DNA from: Gordonia tangerina | GTDB taxonomy: Bacteria > Actinomycetota > Actinomycetes > Mycobacteriales > Mycobacteriaceae | Reading direction: 5' to 3' | Length of the DNA stretch: 64,000 nucleotides | Assembly: GCF_021556435.1 (NCBI RefSeq) | Contig: NZ_JAKGCU010000003.1 | Location: 239,036 to 303,035, forward strand | In this document: positions 35,860-46,085 of the stretch, one piece after another | Numbering within the stretch: the first letter of the stretch is position 1 | How the letters are laid out: the number at the start of each line of letters is the position of its first letter | The notes under the pieces: generated by a model | Told to the model about the DNA's origin: nothing | Databases searched by the model: none | The model's input: the letters and a program-made list of their open reading frames with translations, nothing else | Made by a program: the position numbers and the translations under genes

Positions 35860-37395
35860 ATGGCGAGCTCCGGGACGCTACCTCGACGCGCCGGATTGCT
35901 CGTCCTGCTGGTGCTGGTGACGGTCGTCAGTGGCTGTCGCGTGAACCCGGCGGACGCCGAGATCGACTGGCGGCCCTGTGGTCCGGAGTTCGCAGTGGCC
36001 GCCGGCGCGGTACCCGGCATGCTCGCCGGGCGTGTGTCGTGCGGTTGGGTCGAGGTTCCGCTCGACCCAACCGACACGGGTCGGGGGACCGTCAATCTCG
36101 CCGTCGCGCGGATCTCTGCTGCGGGCCCGAGCAACGGCACGGTGGTCATCGACCCGGGCGGCCCGGGGGCGTCGGGCGTCGGCCATCTTGTCGGCGCGGC
36201 GGCGGCGCTGGCATCGCAACCGATCGCCGCCACCCACGATCTCGTGGCGGTCGATGCGCGCGGGGTGGGCGCCTCGCGGCCGTCGCTGCGGTGTCGCACC
36301 GATGCCGAGCGTGACGCCGAACGAGCGATGGACTTCGGTGACCGGTCGGCCACCGGTGTGCGACGCATCGAGTCCTATCGGCGCAGCATCGCCCAACGTT
36401 GCGCCGATCGGATCGGCGAGCACTTCCTCACGCGGGTCGGCACCGACTTCGTGGCAGCCGATCTCGACCGTGTCCGCCAACTGCTCGGCGTCAACGAGAT
36501 CTCGTTTCTCGGTCACTCCTACGGCACCCGTCTCGGTTTCGCCTACGCGCAGCAGTATCCGGACCGCCTGCACGCGATGGTCCTCGACGCGGCGGTGGAT
36601 CCCACGCAGGACCCCGACGATGCGACGGTCGAGCAGATGGCCGGCTTCCAGGCTGCGTTCGACGCATTCGCCGCCGATTGCGTGGCCCGGGCGGGGTGTC
36701 CGCTGGGTGATCGCGCCGATCGCGCGGTCGAGGTCTACCGCGGCCTCGTGGGGCCGTTGGTCACCCGGCCCGTACCCGCCGGTGATCGATCACTGACCGC
36801 CGGGGATGCTGCGTCGGGCACCATCTTCGCGCTGTACCAGCGGTCCCGGTGGGTCGATCTGCGTCGCGCGCTCGGCTCGCTCGAGCGCGCCGACGGCACT
36901 CCGATGGTGCAGTTGGCAGATGCGTACGAGGGACGCGGCCACGATGGTCGCTACGGTCCGATGCAGGATGCGTTCTTGGCGATCAGTTGCGCCGACGATC
37001 CGCCGCTCGACGCGGGAGCCGACGCCGGCGAGCTGGACCGGCGGATAAGGATCGCCGCGCCGTTCCTCGACGACGGACGTGGCACCGGTCGGGGCCCGGT
37101 GAGTATCTGCGAACTTCTGCCTCCACCGGCCCGGTCGCCGGCGGAGCCTGGCGCCGATCCGGCGAGCGTGGCCTGGCCGGCGACGGCGCCGACTCCTCTC
37201 GTCGTGGCGACGACCGGGGACCCGGCGACGCCGTATCGGACGGCGATGTCGGTGGCCAACAGGATCGGGGCGCAGACGGTCACCGTGGTCGGCGCCGACC
37301 ACACAGCGGTCTTCGTCGGTGACCGCTGCGTCGACGAGGCGGTCGACAGCTATCTGGCTGATCCCATCAACTCGTCACGAGGTCTCACATGTTGA
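35860..37395 (+). CDS. CaeA/Hip1-like secreted lipoprotein hydrolase
   Basis: The 511-residue protein has a lipoprotein signal with lipobox VVSGC (LVLLVLVTVVSGCRVN) and a tripeptidyl aminopeptidase-type alpha/beta hydrolase: VVIDPGGPGASGVGHL, the nucleophile in FLGHSYGTRLGFAYA, then a C-terminal region with TTGDPATPYRTA (acid) and VVGADHTAVFVGDRC (histidine). Mycobacterial relatives in the same location (Rv2223c, Rv2224c) are cell-wall serine proteases/esterases affecting the envelope. One copy is seen here, compared with two there. The start at 35860 gives a compact signal. Confidence 0.88.
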   Translation: MASSGTLPRRAGLLVLLVLVTVVSGCRVNPADAEIDWRPCGPEFAVAAGAVPGMLAGRVSCGWVEVPLDPTDTGRGTVNLAVARISAAGPSNGTVVIDPGGPGASGVGHLVGAAAALASQPIAATHDLVAVDARGVGASRPSLRCRTDAERDAERAMDFGDRSATGVRRIESYRRSIAQRCADRIGEHFLTRVGTDFVAADLDRVRQLLGVNEISFLGHSYGTRLGFAYAQQYPDRLHAMVLDAAVDPTQDPDDATVEQMAGFQAAFDAFAADCVARAGCPLGDRADRAVEVYRGLVGPLVTRPVPAGDRSLTAGDAASGTIFALYQRSRWVDLRRALGSLERADGTPMVQLADAYEGRGHDGRYGPMQDAFLAISCADDPPLDAGADAGELDRRIRIAAPFLDDGRGTGRGPVSICELLPPPARSPAEPGADPASVAWPATAPTPLVVATTGDPATPYRTAMSVANRIGAQTVTVVGADHTAVFVGDRCVDEAVDSYLADPINSSRGLTC

Positions 37396-37427
37396 GACGG
37401 CATCTGAAAAAGCCCAGCGTGTCGGGT

Positions 37428-37456
37428 TTGACTTGCGCGTGTAACACAGATTTAAC
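37428..37456 (+). promoter_or_regulatory. Promoter of glnA2 with partial GlnR-like half site
   Basis: TTGACT at 37428-37433 and TTTAAC at 37451-37456 have a 17-base spacer, a good -35/-10 pair, 23 bases before the ATG. Overlapping it, GTAAC (37441-37445) and TTAAC (37452-37456) are separated by six bases, the GlnR half-site spacing, but the second element is weak and no second pair follows. Confidence 0.5.
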
Positions 37457-37479
37457 AGCGTACTTCTAATGTCCCGGAC

Positions 37480-38820
37480 ATGGATCGCCAAAAGGAATTC
37501 GTGCTGCGGACCCTCGAAGAGCGCGATATCCGATTCGTCAGGCTGTGGTTCACCGACGTACTCGGCTATCTCAAATCGGTGGCGATCGCGCCGGCCGAAC
37601 TCGAAGGAGCCTTCGCAGAGGGTATCGGGTTCGACGGTTCGGCCATCGAGGGGTTCTCCCGCGTCTCCGAGGCGGACACGGTTGCCAAGCCGGATCCATC
37701 GACGTTCCAGATCCTGCCGTGGACCACGTCGGCGGGCCGCCACCACTCGGCCCGGATGTTCTGTGACATCGCGATGCCCGATGGCACGCCGAGTTGGGCG
37801 GATTCCCGGCATGTGCTGCGCCGCCAGCTGAACAAGGCGGCCGACCAGGGATTCAGCTGTTATGTGCACCCGGAGATCGAGTTCTTCCTTCTCAAGGACG
37901 CCCCGCTCGACGGCAGCGTGCCCACACCGGCCGACACCGGCGGCTACTTCGATCAGGCCGTGCACGACGCGGCGCCCAACTTCCGGCGGCACGCGATCGA
38001 GGCGCTCGAGTCGATGGGGATCTCGGTGGAGTTCTCCCACCATGAAGGCGCACCCGGCCAGCAGGAGATCGACCTGCGCTATGCCGACGCGCTGTCGATG
38101 GCCGACAACGTCATGACCTTCCGGTACGTGATCAAAGAGGTCGCGATCGAAGAGGGCGTCTGGGCCACGTTCATGCCCAAACCGTTCAGCGAGCACCCCG
38201 GCTCGGCAATGCACACCCACATGAGCCTGTTCGAGGGCGACTCGAACGCATTCCACAACCCCGACGACCCGATGCAGTTGTCGGCGACCGGAAAGAAGTT
38301 CATCGCAGGCATCCTGCACCACGCCAGTGAACTGTCCGCGGTCACCAACCAGTGGGTGAACTCCTACAAGCGGCTCATTCACGGCGGGGAGGCGCCGACG
38401 GCGGCCACCTGGGGTGGCGCGAACCGGTCCGCGCTGGTCCGGCTACCGCTCTACACGCCGAACAAGGCATCCTCGCGCCGAATCGAGGTCCGCAGCCCGG
38501 ATTCGGCCTGCAACCCGTACCTGACGTTCGCCGTGCTGCTGGCGGCCGGGCTCAAGGGCATCGAGGAAGGCTACGAACTGCCCGACGAGGCCGAGGACGA
38601 CGTGTGGGCGCTCACCCCAGGTGAACGCCGGGCGATGGGCTACCGGGAACTTCCCGGCAGCCTCGCCGACGCGCTGACCGAGATGGAGAAATCCGAGCTG
38701 GTCGCCGAGGCGCTTGGGGAGCACGTCTTCGACTACTTCTTGCGTAACAAGTGGACCGAATGGGCCAACTATCGCAGCCTGGTCACCCCCTACGAACTCA
38801 AGAGCTACCTGCCTCTCTGA
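37480..38820 (+). CDS. glnA2: Glutamine synthetase-like protein GlnA2
   Basis: The 446-residue protein is a type I-alpha-like glutamine synthetase. It has GFDGSAIEGFSRVSEAD, PEIEFFLL, FMPKPFSEHPGSAMHTHMSL, NSYKRL and IEVRSPDSACNPYLTFA. Where adenylylated GlnA1 has the regulated tyrosine, this one reads DDVWALTPGE with W376, so GlnE cannot modify it there. Mycobacterial GlnA2 has weak GS activity or another amine-ligation role. It is followed, 49 bases later, by glnE on the same strand. Confidence 0.93.
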   Translation: MDRQKEFVLRTLEERDIRFVRLWFTDVLGYLKSVAIAPAELEGAFAEGIGFDGSAIEGFSRVSEADTVAKPDPSTFQILPWTTSAGRHHSARMFCDIAMPDGTPSWADSRHVLRRQLNKAADQGFSCYVHPEIEFFLLKDAPLDGSVPTPADTGGYFDQAVHDAAPNFRRHAIEALESMGISVEFSHHEGAPGQQEIDLRYADALSMADNVMTFRYVIKEVAIEEGVWATFMPKPFSEHPGSAMHTHMSLFEGDSNAFHNPDDPMQLSATGKKFIAGILHHASELSAVTNQWVNSYKRLIHGGEAPTAATWGGANRSALVRLPLYTPNKASSRRIEVRSPDSACNPYLTFAVLLAAGLKGIEEGYELPDEAEDDVWALTPGERRAMGYRELPGSLADALTEMEKSELVAEALGEHVFDYFLRNKWTEWANYRSLVTPYELKSYLPL

Positions 38821-38869
38821 CCCGCCACCTGAGTGAGAGGTGGTCGGCTCCGCCCGCTAGTTTTGGGTT

Positions 38870-41800
38870 GTGACTTCACTTCGTGGACGAGGCCGCCTGC
38901 CCAGCGCGGGACGGCTGGGGCTGCTCGAGGACACCGCTCCGGGCCACCTCTCGGAGTTGGGTTGGAACAACGACGAATCGGTCGACGTGCTCTGGGCCCT
39001 GTCGCGCGCGGCGGACGCGGATCTGGCGTTGCGTGCGTTGATGCGGATCAAAGGCGTGGTCTCCGCCGACGAGTGGTCGGAGATCGACCGGCTGATCCGT
39101 GACGACCGTGGCTTCCGGGGACGCCTGTTCGCGGTACTCGGGGCGTCTGATGCCTTCGGCGATCACCTCGTCGCCGAACCGGCGAGCTGGCGGTTGCTGA
39201 CGTCGTCGACGCTACCCACCCTCGACGAGATCTATACCCGGATGCTGGCATCGGTCGACGCCAGGGCCGAACCCGGCGAGGTCGAGCAGGGCAACAAGCT
39301 CTATCGCGCCGCGGTCACCGGACCCAAAGCGGTGGTCGCTCTGCGGATCGCGTATCGGAATCTGCTGCTGGAGCTGGCCGCGCACGATCTGGCGCCCACA
39401 GTCGAAGACGAACCGGTTCACTATCTGCCCGAGGTCGGCGGATTTCTCGCCGACGCCGCTGACGCGGCCTTGACGGCTGCGCTCGCCGTCGCGATTGCCG
39501 AGGTGTGCGGCGACAACCCGCTGCCGGTACGGCTCGCCGTGATCGCAATGGGCAAATGCGGTGCGCGTGAGCTCAACTACGTCAGCGATGTCGACGTGGT
39601 TTTCGTCAGCGAACCGGCCGACGGCGTGGCCGCCCGGATCGCCGGCGAGATGATGCGCGTCGGGTCGTTGGCGTTCTTCGACGTGGACGCGGCGCTGCGA
39701 CCCGAGGGCAAGGCGGGCGCGTTGACCCGCACGCTGGAATCCCATGTCGCCTACTACCGACGATGGGCGAAGACCTGGGAGTTCCAGGCGCTGTTGAAGG
39801 CGCGCGCCATGACCGGCGACATGCAGCTCGCCGCCGACTACGTCGACGCCGTCAACCCGATGGTGTGGACGGCTGCCGAACGGGAGGATTTCGTTCCGGA
39901 GGTGCAGGCGATGCGACGGCGCGTCGAATCGCTGGTGCCCGAGGAATTGCGTGAACGCAACCTCAAACTCGGCAGCGGCAGTCTCCGCGACGTCGAGTTC
40001 GCGGTGCAGTTGCTGCAGATGGTGCACGGACGTGTCGACGAGGACATCCGCGAGAAGGCCACCGTGGACGCGCTGACCGCCCTCACAGCCGGCGGCTACG
40101 TCGGTCGCGACGACGGCGCCAATCTCAATGCGTCCTATCAGTTCATGCGTGCCCTCGAACATCGTCTCCAACTGCAACGCCTGTCGCGGACACACCTGTT
40201 GCCCGCCTTCGAGGACACCGGCAACATGCGGTGGCTGGCGCGGGCGGCGCACATCCGCCCAGAAGGTGACAAAGACGCCACCACCGTGTTGCGCGAGGAA
40301 CTGACCCGGCAGAAGGCCCGTATCCGTCGCTTGCACGAGAAGCTCTTCTACCGTCCGCTGTTGGAGGCGGCCACCCGGTTCAACACCGACGAACTGACGT
40401 TGTCCGACAAGTCGGCTGAGCTTCGGCTGTCCGCCCTCGGCTACGCGAAACCCGAACGCGCACTGAGTCACATCCGCGCGCTGGCGTCGTCGCCCGGGCG
40501 ACGGGGCCAGATCCAACTGCTCATCCTGCCGTCTTTGCTGGAGTGGATCGGCAACACCCCCGATCCCGATGCCGGCCTGCTGAACTATCGGCGGCTGTGC
40601 GACGTGATGGACGACGCCGAATGGTTCATCCGCCTGCTGCGCGACGACGGTGTGGTCGCCGAGCGGTTGATGCACGTCCTGGGCACCTCGGAGTACATCG
40701 CGAACCTGCTGATGCGTTCGCCGGAGGTCATCCACCTCTATTCCGACGGCGCCAACGGACCCAAACTGTGCGACGTGCGACCAGAAGACGTCGCCAAGGG
40801 GCTGATCGCGTCGACGGTGCGGCAAACCGACCTGAAACGTGCGGTGGCGGTGGCTCGTTCGCATCGACGGTTCGAACTCGCGCGGATCGCCTCAGCCGAC
40901 ATCCTGGGACTGATGGATGTGCCGGCGGTGTGCGCGGCCCTGTCGAGTGTGTGGGCGGCGGTGCTGAACGCGGCACTGAGCGTGGCGATCGCGCAGTCCG
41001 AACGCGACCGCGGTGAACCCGCGCCCGCGCGGATCGCGGTGATCGGTATGGGCCGGCTCGGCGGGGGAGAGCTGGGCTACGGGTCCGACGCCGATGTTCT
41101 GTTCGTCTGCCAGCCGCAACCGAACGCCGATGAGTCGGCCGCAGTGCGATGGGCGCAGACGATCGCGGAGAAGGTCCGATCGATGCTGGGGTCGCCCAGT
41201 GAGGACCCGCCGCTCGAGGTCGACACCGGGTTGCGTCCGGAGGGTCGTAACGGGCCGGTGGTGCGGACGCTCGCGGCGTATGCGGCGTATTACGACCAGT
41301 GGGCACAACCCTGGGAGATCCAGGCGCTGCTCCGGGCGCATCAGGTTGCCGGCGACGATCAGCTCGGTGTCGACTTCCTGCACATGGCCGACCGTATCCG
41401 CTACCCCGAGGGTGGGGTGTCGGCGGATGCGGTGAAGGAGATCCGCCGGATCAAGGCGCGCGTGGACGCCGAACGGCTCCCGCGCGGTGCCGACCCGGCG
41501 ACGCACACCAAACTGGGTCGAGGCGGCCTGGCCGACGTCGAATGGACGGTCCAGCTCCTGCAGTTGCGTCACGCGCATCGCTACATGTCGCTGCACAACA
41601 CGTCCACCCTGCAATCGTTGGACGCCATTGGGGCGGTGGAACTGCTCGGCGAGAACGACGTGGCGCAGTTGAAGGAAGCGTGGCTCACGGCCACCCAGGC
41701 GCGCAATGCGCTGGTGCTGGTACGGGGCAAACCGGTCGATCAATTGCCGGCCCCCGGCAGCCAGCTGCGTGCGGTTGCCTACGCCGCGGGGTGGCCCGAA

Positions 41801-41884
41801 GACCAGGCCGCGGAGTTCCTTGAGCATTACCTGCGGGTGACGCGTAGAGCGAAGGTCGTGGTGCGCAAGGTGTTCGGCGCATGA
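38870..41884 (+). CDS. glnE: Bifunctional glutamine synthetase adenylyltransferase/deadenylase
   Basis: GlnE adds and removes AMP on glutamine synthetase according to nitrogen state. The 1004-residue protein has two nucleotidyltransferase domains, with metal sites in [19 protein letters not shown] and [19 protein letters not shown]. Each is followed by helical regions ([16 protein letters not shown] and [16 protein letters not shown]). GTG 38870 is the start. The stop overlaps the heme oxygenase start in ATGA. The target tyrosine is Y405 of the GlnA at 43.8-45.2 kb. Confidence 0.96.
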   Translation: MTSLRGRGRLPSAGRLGLLEDTAPGHLSELGWNNDESVDVLWALSRAADADLALRALMRIKGVVSADEWSEIDRLIRDDRGFRGRLFAVLGASDAFGDHLVAEPASWRLLTSSTLPTLDEIYTRMLASVDARAEPGEVEQGNKLYRAAVTGPKAVVALRIAYRNLLLELAAHDLAPTVEDEPVHYLPEVGGFLADAADAALTAALAVAIAEVCGDNPLPVRLAVIAMGKCGARELNYVSDVDVVFVSEPADGVAARIAGEMMRVGSLAFFDVDAALRPEGKAGALTRTLESHVAYYRRWAKTWEFQALLKARAMTGDMQLAADYVDAVNPMVWTAAEREDFVPEVQAMRRRVESLVPEELRERNLKLGSGSLRDVEFAVQLLQMVHGRVDEDIREKATVDALTALTAGGYVGRDDGANLNASYQFMRALEHRLQLQRLSRTHLLPAFEDTGNMRWLARAAHIRPEGDKDATTVLREELTRQKARIRRLHEKLFYRPLLEAATRFNTDELTLSDKSAELRLSALGYAKPERALSHIRALASSPGRRGQIQLLILPSLLEWIGNTPDPDAGLLNYRRLCDVMDDAEWFIRLLRDDGVVAERLMHVLGTSEYIANLLMRSPEVIHLYSDGANGPKLCDVRPEDVAKGLIASTVRQTDLKRAVAVARSHRRFELARIASADILGLMDVPAVCAALSSVWAAVLNAALSVAIAQSERDRGEPAPARIAVIGMGRLGGGELGYGSDADVLFVCQPQPNADESAAVRWAQTIAEKVRSMLGSPSEDPPLEVDTGLRPEGRNGPVVRTLAAYAAYYDQWAQPWEIQALLRAHQVAGDDQLGVDFLHMADRIRYPEGGVSADAVKEIRRIKARVDAERLPRGADPATHTKLGRGGLADVEWTVQLLQLRHAHRYMSLHNTSTLQSLDAIGAVELLGENDVAQLKEAWLTATQARNALVLVRGKPVDQLPAPGSQLRAVAYAAGWPEDQAAEFLEHYLRVTRRAKVVVRKVFGA

Positions 41885-42513
41885 GCGGGCACAACGCACA
41901 GTCGGTGTCCGTGGGTCTGCGTTCAGCAACCGCGGTGGCCCACGATCGCGCCGAACGAGCGCATTTCGTCGACGATCTGATGTCGGGACGTCTCGACGCC
42001 GCCGGGTACCTACGGATGGCGGTGCAGCTCTATTTCATCTATCGCGCATTGGAATCGGTCGGTGACGAACTCTCCGGCGACGAGGTCGCCGGAGCGGTGG
42101 TCGACGAGCGGTTGCGCCGGCTGCCGCGCCTGACGGCCGACTTGGCGGCACTCGGCGTGGACCCGACCACGATCACTCCGTTGCCCGGGGTGACCGCGTA
42201 TGTGGCTGCGATCGAGCGGACTCGCACCGATCCGGTCCGATTCGTCGCCCACCACTACACCAGGTACCTCGGTGATCTCAGTGGCGGACAGGTGATCCGC
42301 AGTCGGATGAAATTGCACTACGGGCTGACCGACGACGCGCTGAGCTTCTACGTTTTCGACGAGATCGACAAGCTCAAGCGCTACAAAGACACGTACCGGG
42401 ACACCCTGGATGGCCTACCGCTCGACGACCACCAGGTGCGCATCCTCCTCGATGAGGCGGTCCGGGCGTTCGAGCACAACGAACAGATGTTCGCCGAGCT
42501 GGCGGGACACTAA
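41881..42513 (+). CDS. Heme oxygenase (HmuO type)
   Basis: The 210-residue all-helical protein has the proximal haem ligand H21 in [16 protein letters not shown] and the distal-helix motif [16 protein letters not shown]. It opens the porphyrin to biliverdin, CO and iron. The start overlaps the glnE stop (ATGA), so it is translated from the glnE message, an unusual pairing. The final residues share a CTAA stop junction with the convergent membrane protein gene. Confidence 0.92.
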   Translation: MSGHNAQSVSVGLRSATAVAHDRAERAHFVDDLMSGRLDAAGYLRMAVQLYFIYRALESVGDELSGDEVAGAVVDERLRRLPRLTADLAALGVDPTTITPLPGVTAYVAAIERTRTDPVRFVAHHYTRYLGDLSGGQVIRSRMKLHYGLTDDALSFYVFDEIDKLKRYKDTYRDTLDGLPLDDHQVRILLDEAVRAFEHNEQMFAELAGH

Positions 42514-42920
42514 TTCGTGGAATCCGCGCGGTTCTCCCGAGCGCTGGTGATCCCTCCCTTCACCAGCAGGTAGGGGACCACCAGGGTCGCGGCCGCGGTC
42601 ACCAGCCAGACGATGACGGTTGCGGCGATCCAGGTTTCGACGCCACTGATCTCTATCCCGTTGCCGCCCAGCAGCGTCGCCAACAGCAATGCCACAAAGG
42701 TGGAGACCAGACCCACTCCGCCCATGAACGCCTCGGCGTTGCGGTGGACGAACTTGGTGATGAACGGGCTCAGGATCAACTGTGCGGCGGCGAAAACCGC
42801 CAGGGCGATGAGGAACCCCGCGAAGTGGACGGTCATGTCGTCGAGGATCCAGGTCGCGACGAGCAACCCGATCGCCGCGGAGATGAGATAGGTGAGCGTG
42901 CGCACCAGAATGCGGATCAT
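42510..42920 (-). CDS. Small membrane protein, phage-holin-4/YvlD-like
   Basis: The 136-residue protein has four hydrophobic segments: LISAAIGLLVATWIL, FLIALAVFAAAQLILSP, VGLVSTFVALLLATLL and WIAATVIVWLVTAAATLV. The pattern resembles the DUF/holin superfamily IV proteins of actinobacteria, which are probably not true holins. The ATG start at 42920 is clear. It ends within the heme oxygenase stop. The function is unknown. Confidence 0.7.
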   Translation of the reverse strand: MIRILVRTLTYLISAAIGLLVATWILDDMTVHFAGFLIALAVFAAAQLILSPFITKFVHRNAEAFMGGVGLVSTFVALLLATLLGGNGIEISGVETWIAATVIVWLVTAAATLVVPYLLVKGGITSARENRADSTN

Positions 42921-43049
42921 GACGTCATCCTAGTGTCCGCAGGCCTGGCACCTGCAGCATTCGCCGGCCTGCTCGACCGTGTCGTCGCCAGAACGACGCC
43001 GACGCGCAACGATCGAGCCGGACGGCTCGACCGGTGAATCAGGTCACGA

Positions 43050-43352
43050 TCAGACGCGACGACCGGTGCCGGTGCGCTTGAGGATTGCCGAACCGACCGC
43101 GACGACGATGACCGAGCCGATCAGGGCACCGATGATGCCGCCCCAGTCGAACTTGTCCTCATCGCCGATGCCCAGCAGGCCGGTGAAGATCCAATAACCC
43201 AGCAGGGCGCCCAGTAGACCCAAGACGGTGGAAGCCGCCCAGGACTTCCATCCGCTCATCGCCTTGAATGCGTCGTTGGGGACCAACGCGCGGGCGATGG
43301 CTCCACACACGAAACCGAGTAGCAGTGCTGCGATCAGACTCCCGATGTCCAT
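43050..43352 (-). CDS. GlsB/YeaQ/YmgE family stress membrane protein
   Basis: The 100-residue protein has three Gly-rich membrane segments. Features are the N-terminal LIAALLLGFVCGAIARALVP, the middle TVLGLLGALLGYWIF, and IIGALIGSVIVVAVGSAIL at the end, matching the transglycosylase-associated family. The family is linked to general stress but lacks known catalytic residues. An AGGAGG site precedes the start. Confidence 0.87.
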   Translation of the reverse strand: MDIGSLIAALLLGFVCGAIARALVPNDAFKAMSGWKSWAASTVLGLLGALLGYWIFTGLLGIGDEDKFDWGGIIGALIGSVIVVAVGSAILKRTGTGRRV

Positions 43353-43410
43353 GACACCTCCTGAACGCAGACTAATCGCGCCGGGTCACGGCGACACCGA
43401 TATTCGGTGA

Positions 43411-43602
43411 CTACAAGATTTCGACTTTGGCGCCGGAGTCGAGCAGGATCTCGCTGCGGTCGTCGTCGGAGCTGGTGACGAGCTCCAGCAGGAGCTGATC
43501 GGTGGCGGTCCGGGTCGCGGGCGTGCGGACGACGGCTCGGATGCCGTTGACGCTGATGCGGTCGCCCGGAGTGAGGTCTTCGACGAATCTGGTGCGGCTC
43601 AT
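43411..43602 (-). CDS. Small hypothetical protein, SH3/hint-like beta fold
   Basis: The 63-residue frame encodes EDLTPGDRISVNGIRAVVRT followed by alternating beta-type residues and an acidic centre (TSSDDDRSEI). The DLxPGDRI pattern resembles small beta-barrel proteins of actinobacteria. Coding is likely from the beta-strand periodicity and isolation from other genes, but no function is assignable. It is upstream of the gene for the GlsB-type protein on the same strand. Confidence 0.6.
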   Translation of the reverse strand: MSRTRFVEDLTPGDRISVNGIRAVVRTPATRTATDQLLLELVTSSDDDRSEILLDSGAKVEIL

Positions 43603-43692
43603 GTCCTCAACTTAAATCGAATCGGAGTGAAACGGCAGGGTACAAAGGCCTTAACGTGACGTCAATCACGTGAATGTTGAGCTGCGCAGACG

Positions 43693-43730
43693 GCGAAGGG
43701 CGGCCGGGTGATATCCCGGCCGCCCTTCGC
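43693..43730 (-). terminator. Strong hairpin terminator of glnA
   Basis: Perfect 16-base arms GCGAAGGGCGGCCGGG (43693-43708) and CCCGGCCGCCCTTCGC (43715-43730) with a 6-base loop. It lies 28 bases after the glnA stop codon on the minus strand. Confidence 0.88.
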
Positions 43731-43757
43731 GTCAGGCGTGCTGCGCAGGTGCTGCGC

Positions 43758-45191
43758 TCAGCAGTCGTAGTAGAGCGAGAACTCGTACGGATGGGGACGG
43801 ATCTGCACCGGCTCGATCTCGTTCTCACGCTTGAGCGCGATCCAGGTCTCGATCAGGTCCTCGGTGAACACGCCACCGGCGGTGAGGTATTCGTGATCCT
43901 CTTCGAGCTTGTCGATGACCGCGGACAGCGAGGTCGGCGCCTGTGGGATGCTCTTGGCCTCCTCTGGCGGGAGCTCGTAGAGGTCCTTGTCGACCGGCTC
44001 GTGCGGCTCGATCTTGTTCTTGATGCCGTCGAGGCCGGCCATCATCATCGCCGCGAACGCCAGGTACGGGTTGCCCGAGCTGTCCGGGCAGCGGAACTCG
44101 AGGCGCTTGGCCTTCGGGTTGTTGCCGGTGATCGGGATACGCACGCAGGCGCTGCGGTTGCGCTGGCTGTAGACCAGGTTGATCGGGGCTTCGTAACCCG
44201 GGACCAGGCGCTTGTAGGAGTTCACCGTCGGGTTGGTGAAGGCCAGCAGCGACGGCGCGTGGTGCAGGATGCCGCCGATGTAGTAGCGCGCCAGATCCGA
44301 CAGACCCGCGTAGCCGGCCTCGTCGTGGAACAGCGGCTTGCCGTCCTTCCACAGCGACTGGTGGGCGTGCATGCCCGAGCCGTTGTCGCCGAAGAGCGGC
44401 TTCGGCATGAAGGTGACGGTCTTGCCGTTCGCGTACGCGGTGTTCTTGATGATGTACTTGAACAGCAACACGTCGTCGGCCGCGTGCAGCAGGGTGTTGA
44501 ACTTGTAGTTGATCTCCGCCTGGCCGCCGGTGCCGACCTCGTGGTGGCCGCGTTCGAGCTCGAAACCGGCGTTCTGCAGGTTGGTCGACATCTCGTCGCG
44601 CAGATCCACGTAGTGGTCGTACGGCGCGACCGGGAAGTAGCCACCCTTCGGGCGGACCTTGTAGCCGAGGTTCGGGCTGCCGTCCGGGTCGGTCGGCGAG
44701 GCGGTGTTCCACCAGCCCGATTCCGACTCGACCTCGTAGAAGGTGCCGTTCATCTCCGATCCGAAGGAGACGCCGTCGAAGATGTAGAACTCGGCCTCGG
44801 CGCCGAAGAAGCAGGTGTCGGCGATGCCGGTGGAGGCCAGGTAGTCCTCGGCCTTGCGGGCGACGTTGCGCGGGTCGCGGCTGTAGGCCTCACGGGTGAA
44901 GGGGTCGTGGACGAAGAAACTGATGTTCATCGTCTTGGCCTTGCGGAACGGATCGATCCGCGCAGTGGCCGGGTCGGGTAGCAGCATCATGTCCGACTCG
45001 TCGATCGACTGGAAGCCGCGAACCGACGAGCCGTCGAAGGCGAGGCCGTCCTCGAACACGTCCTCGGTGAACGCCGAGGCCGGGATCGAGAAGTGCTGCA
45101 TCACACCGGGCAGGTCGCAGAAGCGGATGTCGACGTACTCGACACCTTCTTTCTTGATGCCCTCGAGTAGTTCTTCTTTGCTGCTGTACAC
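43758..45191 (-). CDS. glnA: Type I-beta glutamine synthetase GlnA
   Basis: The main ammonia-assimilating enzyme, 477 residues. Motifs are [74 protein letters not shown] and NRSACVRIP. The adenylylation site is Y405 in [13 protein letters not shown], the target of GlnE. The GTG start at 45191 follows AAGGAG and gives a length matching GlnA1. The long 5' region with a GlnR box indicates nitrogen-responsive transcription. Confidence 0.97.
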   Translation of the reverse strand: MYSSKEELLEGIKKEGVEYVDIRFCDLPGVMQHFSIPASAFTEDVFEDGLAFDGSSVRGFQSIDESDMMLLPDPATARIDPFRKAKTMNISFFVHDPFTREAYSRDPRNVARKAEDYLASTGIADTCFFGAEAEFYIFDGVSFGSEMNGTFYEVESESGWWNTASPTDPDGSPNLGYKVRPKGGYFPVAPYDHYVDLRDEMSTNLQNAGFELERGHHEVGTGGQAEINYKFNTLLHAADDVLLFKYIIKNTAYANGKTVTFMPKPLFGDNGSGMHAHQSLWKDGKPLFHDEAGYAGLSDLARYYIGGILHHAPSLLAFTNPTVNSYKRLVPGYEAPINLVYSQRNRSACVRIPITGNNPKAKRLEFRCPDSSGNPYLAFAAMMMAGLDGIKNKIEPHEPVDKDLYELPPEEAKSIPQAPTSLSAVIDKLEEDHEYLTAGGVFTEDLIETWIALKRENEIEPVQIRPHPYEFSLYYDC

Positions 45192-45300
45192 CGTGCGGTG
45201 ACTCCTTAACTTGTTCGGGTGGCCAGCGACCTGGCCCGACTCAATCCGCCGCACCACGAGATGCAGCGCCGGATCTCAGCTGGAACCGTATGGACGCGAG

Positions 45301-45338
45301 GTTGCCTAGCCGTCAAGGGCATGTTTCTCCTGTGTTAC
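45301..45338 (-). promoter_or_regulatory. Predicted GlnR box upstream of glnA
   Basis: Read on the minus strand, four pentamers with 6-base spacing are visible: GTAAC, GAAAC, TTGAC and GCAAC (45338 down to 45301). They fit the actinobacterial GlnR consensus gTnAC-n6-GaAAC-n6-gTnAC-n6-GaAAC with only one mismatch in each of the last two. A near-perfect inverted repeat, TCAAGGGCATGT (45313-45324) with ACACGCCCTTGA (45337-45348), spans part of the box. It lies 110-147 bases before the glnA start. The rest of the 346-base gap between glnA and the RDD gene shows no coding frame. Confidence 0.72.
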
Positions 45339-45537
45339 ACGCCCTTGATGCCTCGACAACACGGGTGTCCCGCATCGCAACAATGCCATGCCCGTCCCCG
45401 ACGCACCACGCAACTCCCCGAATCGTCGCGAACGGTCGTCGGGGAGGTCGGCACACACGGGCCGATACCATGGAGAACATGCGCGTACCGACTCCGTCCG
45501 ATCATTCGCCCACGCCCGGTGTGGGGGAGTGGTTCTG

Positions 45538-46035
45538 ATGGGCCGCGCAACGGGAACGTGGCTGTCGGGACCACAGATCGGTCCGGGCGGCGGTGGCGAC
45601 TACCGTGGGCAGGATTTGGGCCTACCGGAGTCGGGACCCGGATCCCTGGCCGGTGGCTGGCTGCGGACCCTGGGACTCGGTGTGGATTGGATTCTGGCCG
45701 GTGGGGTTTCACTGCTGTTCGTCTCGTTCGACTCGCCGAATCTGGGCACGACGGTGTTGTTCGTGTGGTTCGTGCTGGGAGTGGTGTCGCTGACGCTGTT
45801 CGGCTTCACTCCAGGGCAGTTCGCTGTCGGCCTTCGGGTGGCGCGCGTCGACTACGGACCCGATCGGACCGAGGCGGAGGTGACCGGCGAGGTCCCTGTT
45901 GCCGCGGTCGGCATCCTGCGAGCTCTCGGTCGGCAGGTGCTGATCGTGTTCCTGGTGCCGGCGCTGATCAACGACTACAACGGGCGTGCTCTGCACGATC
46001 GCGCCACCGGCACGGCATTGGTCCGGAGCCGATGA
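45538..46035 (+). CDS. RDD family membrane protein
   Basis: The 165-residue protein has a polar, glycine-rich N-terminus (SGPQIGPGGGGDYRG) and hydrophobic segments WLRTLGLGVDWILAGGVSLLF, TVLFVWFVLGVVSLTLFGF and LIVFLVPALINDY. The middle FTPGQFAVGLRVARVD and the last segment NGRALHDRATGTALV are RDD motifs. The ATG at 45538 follows GGGGGAG. It is divergent from glnA, as is Rv2219A in M. tuberculosis. The role is unknown. Confidence 0.85.
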   Translation: MGRATGTWLSGPQIGPGGGGDYRGQDLGLPESGPGSLAGGWLRTLGLGVDWILAGGVSLLFVSFDSPNLGTTVLFVWFVLGVVSLTLFGFTPGQFAVGLRVARVDYGPDRTEAEVTGEVPVAAVGILRALGRQVLIVFLVPALINDYNGRALHDRATGTALVRSR

Positions 46036-46085
46036 GCCAGGTGATGGGCGCCGGTGCCACCTCGTAAAGGGCCACCGGCCGCCCG

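Noticed and set aside
39212..40864. Minus-strand frame of about 550 codons inside glnE
   Set aside because: It is a shadow of the GlnE reading frame, rich in His/Gln/Arg with no recognisable motif.
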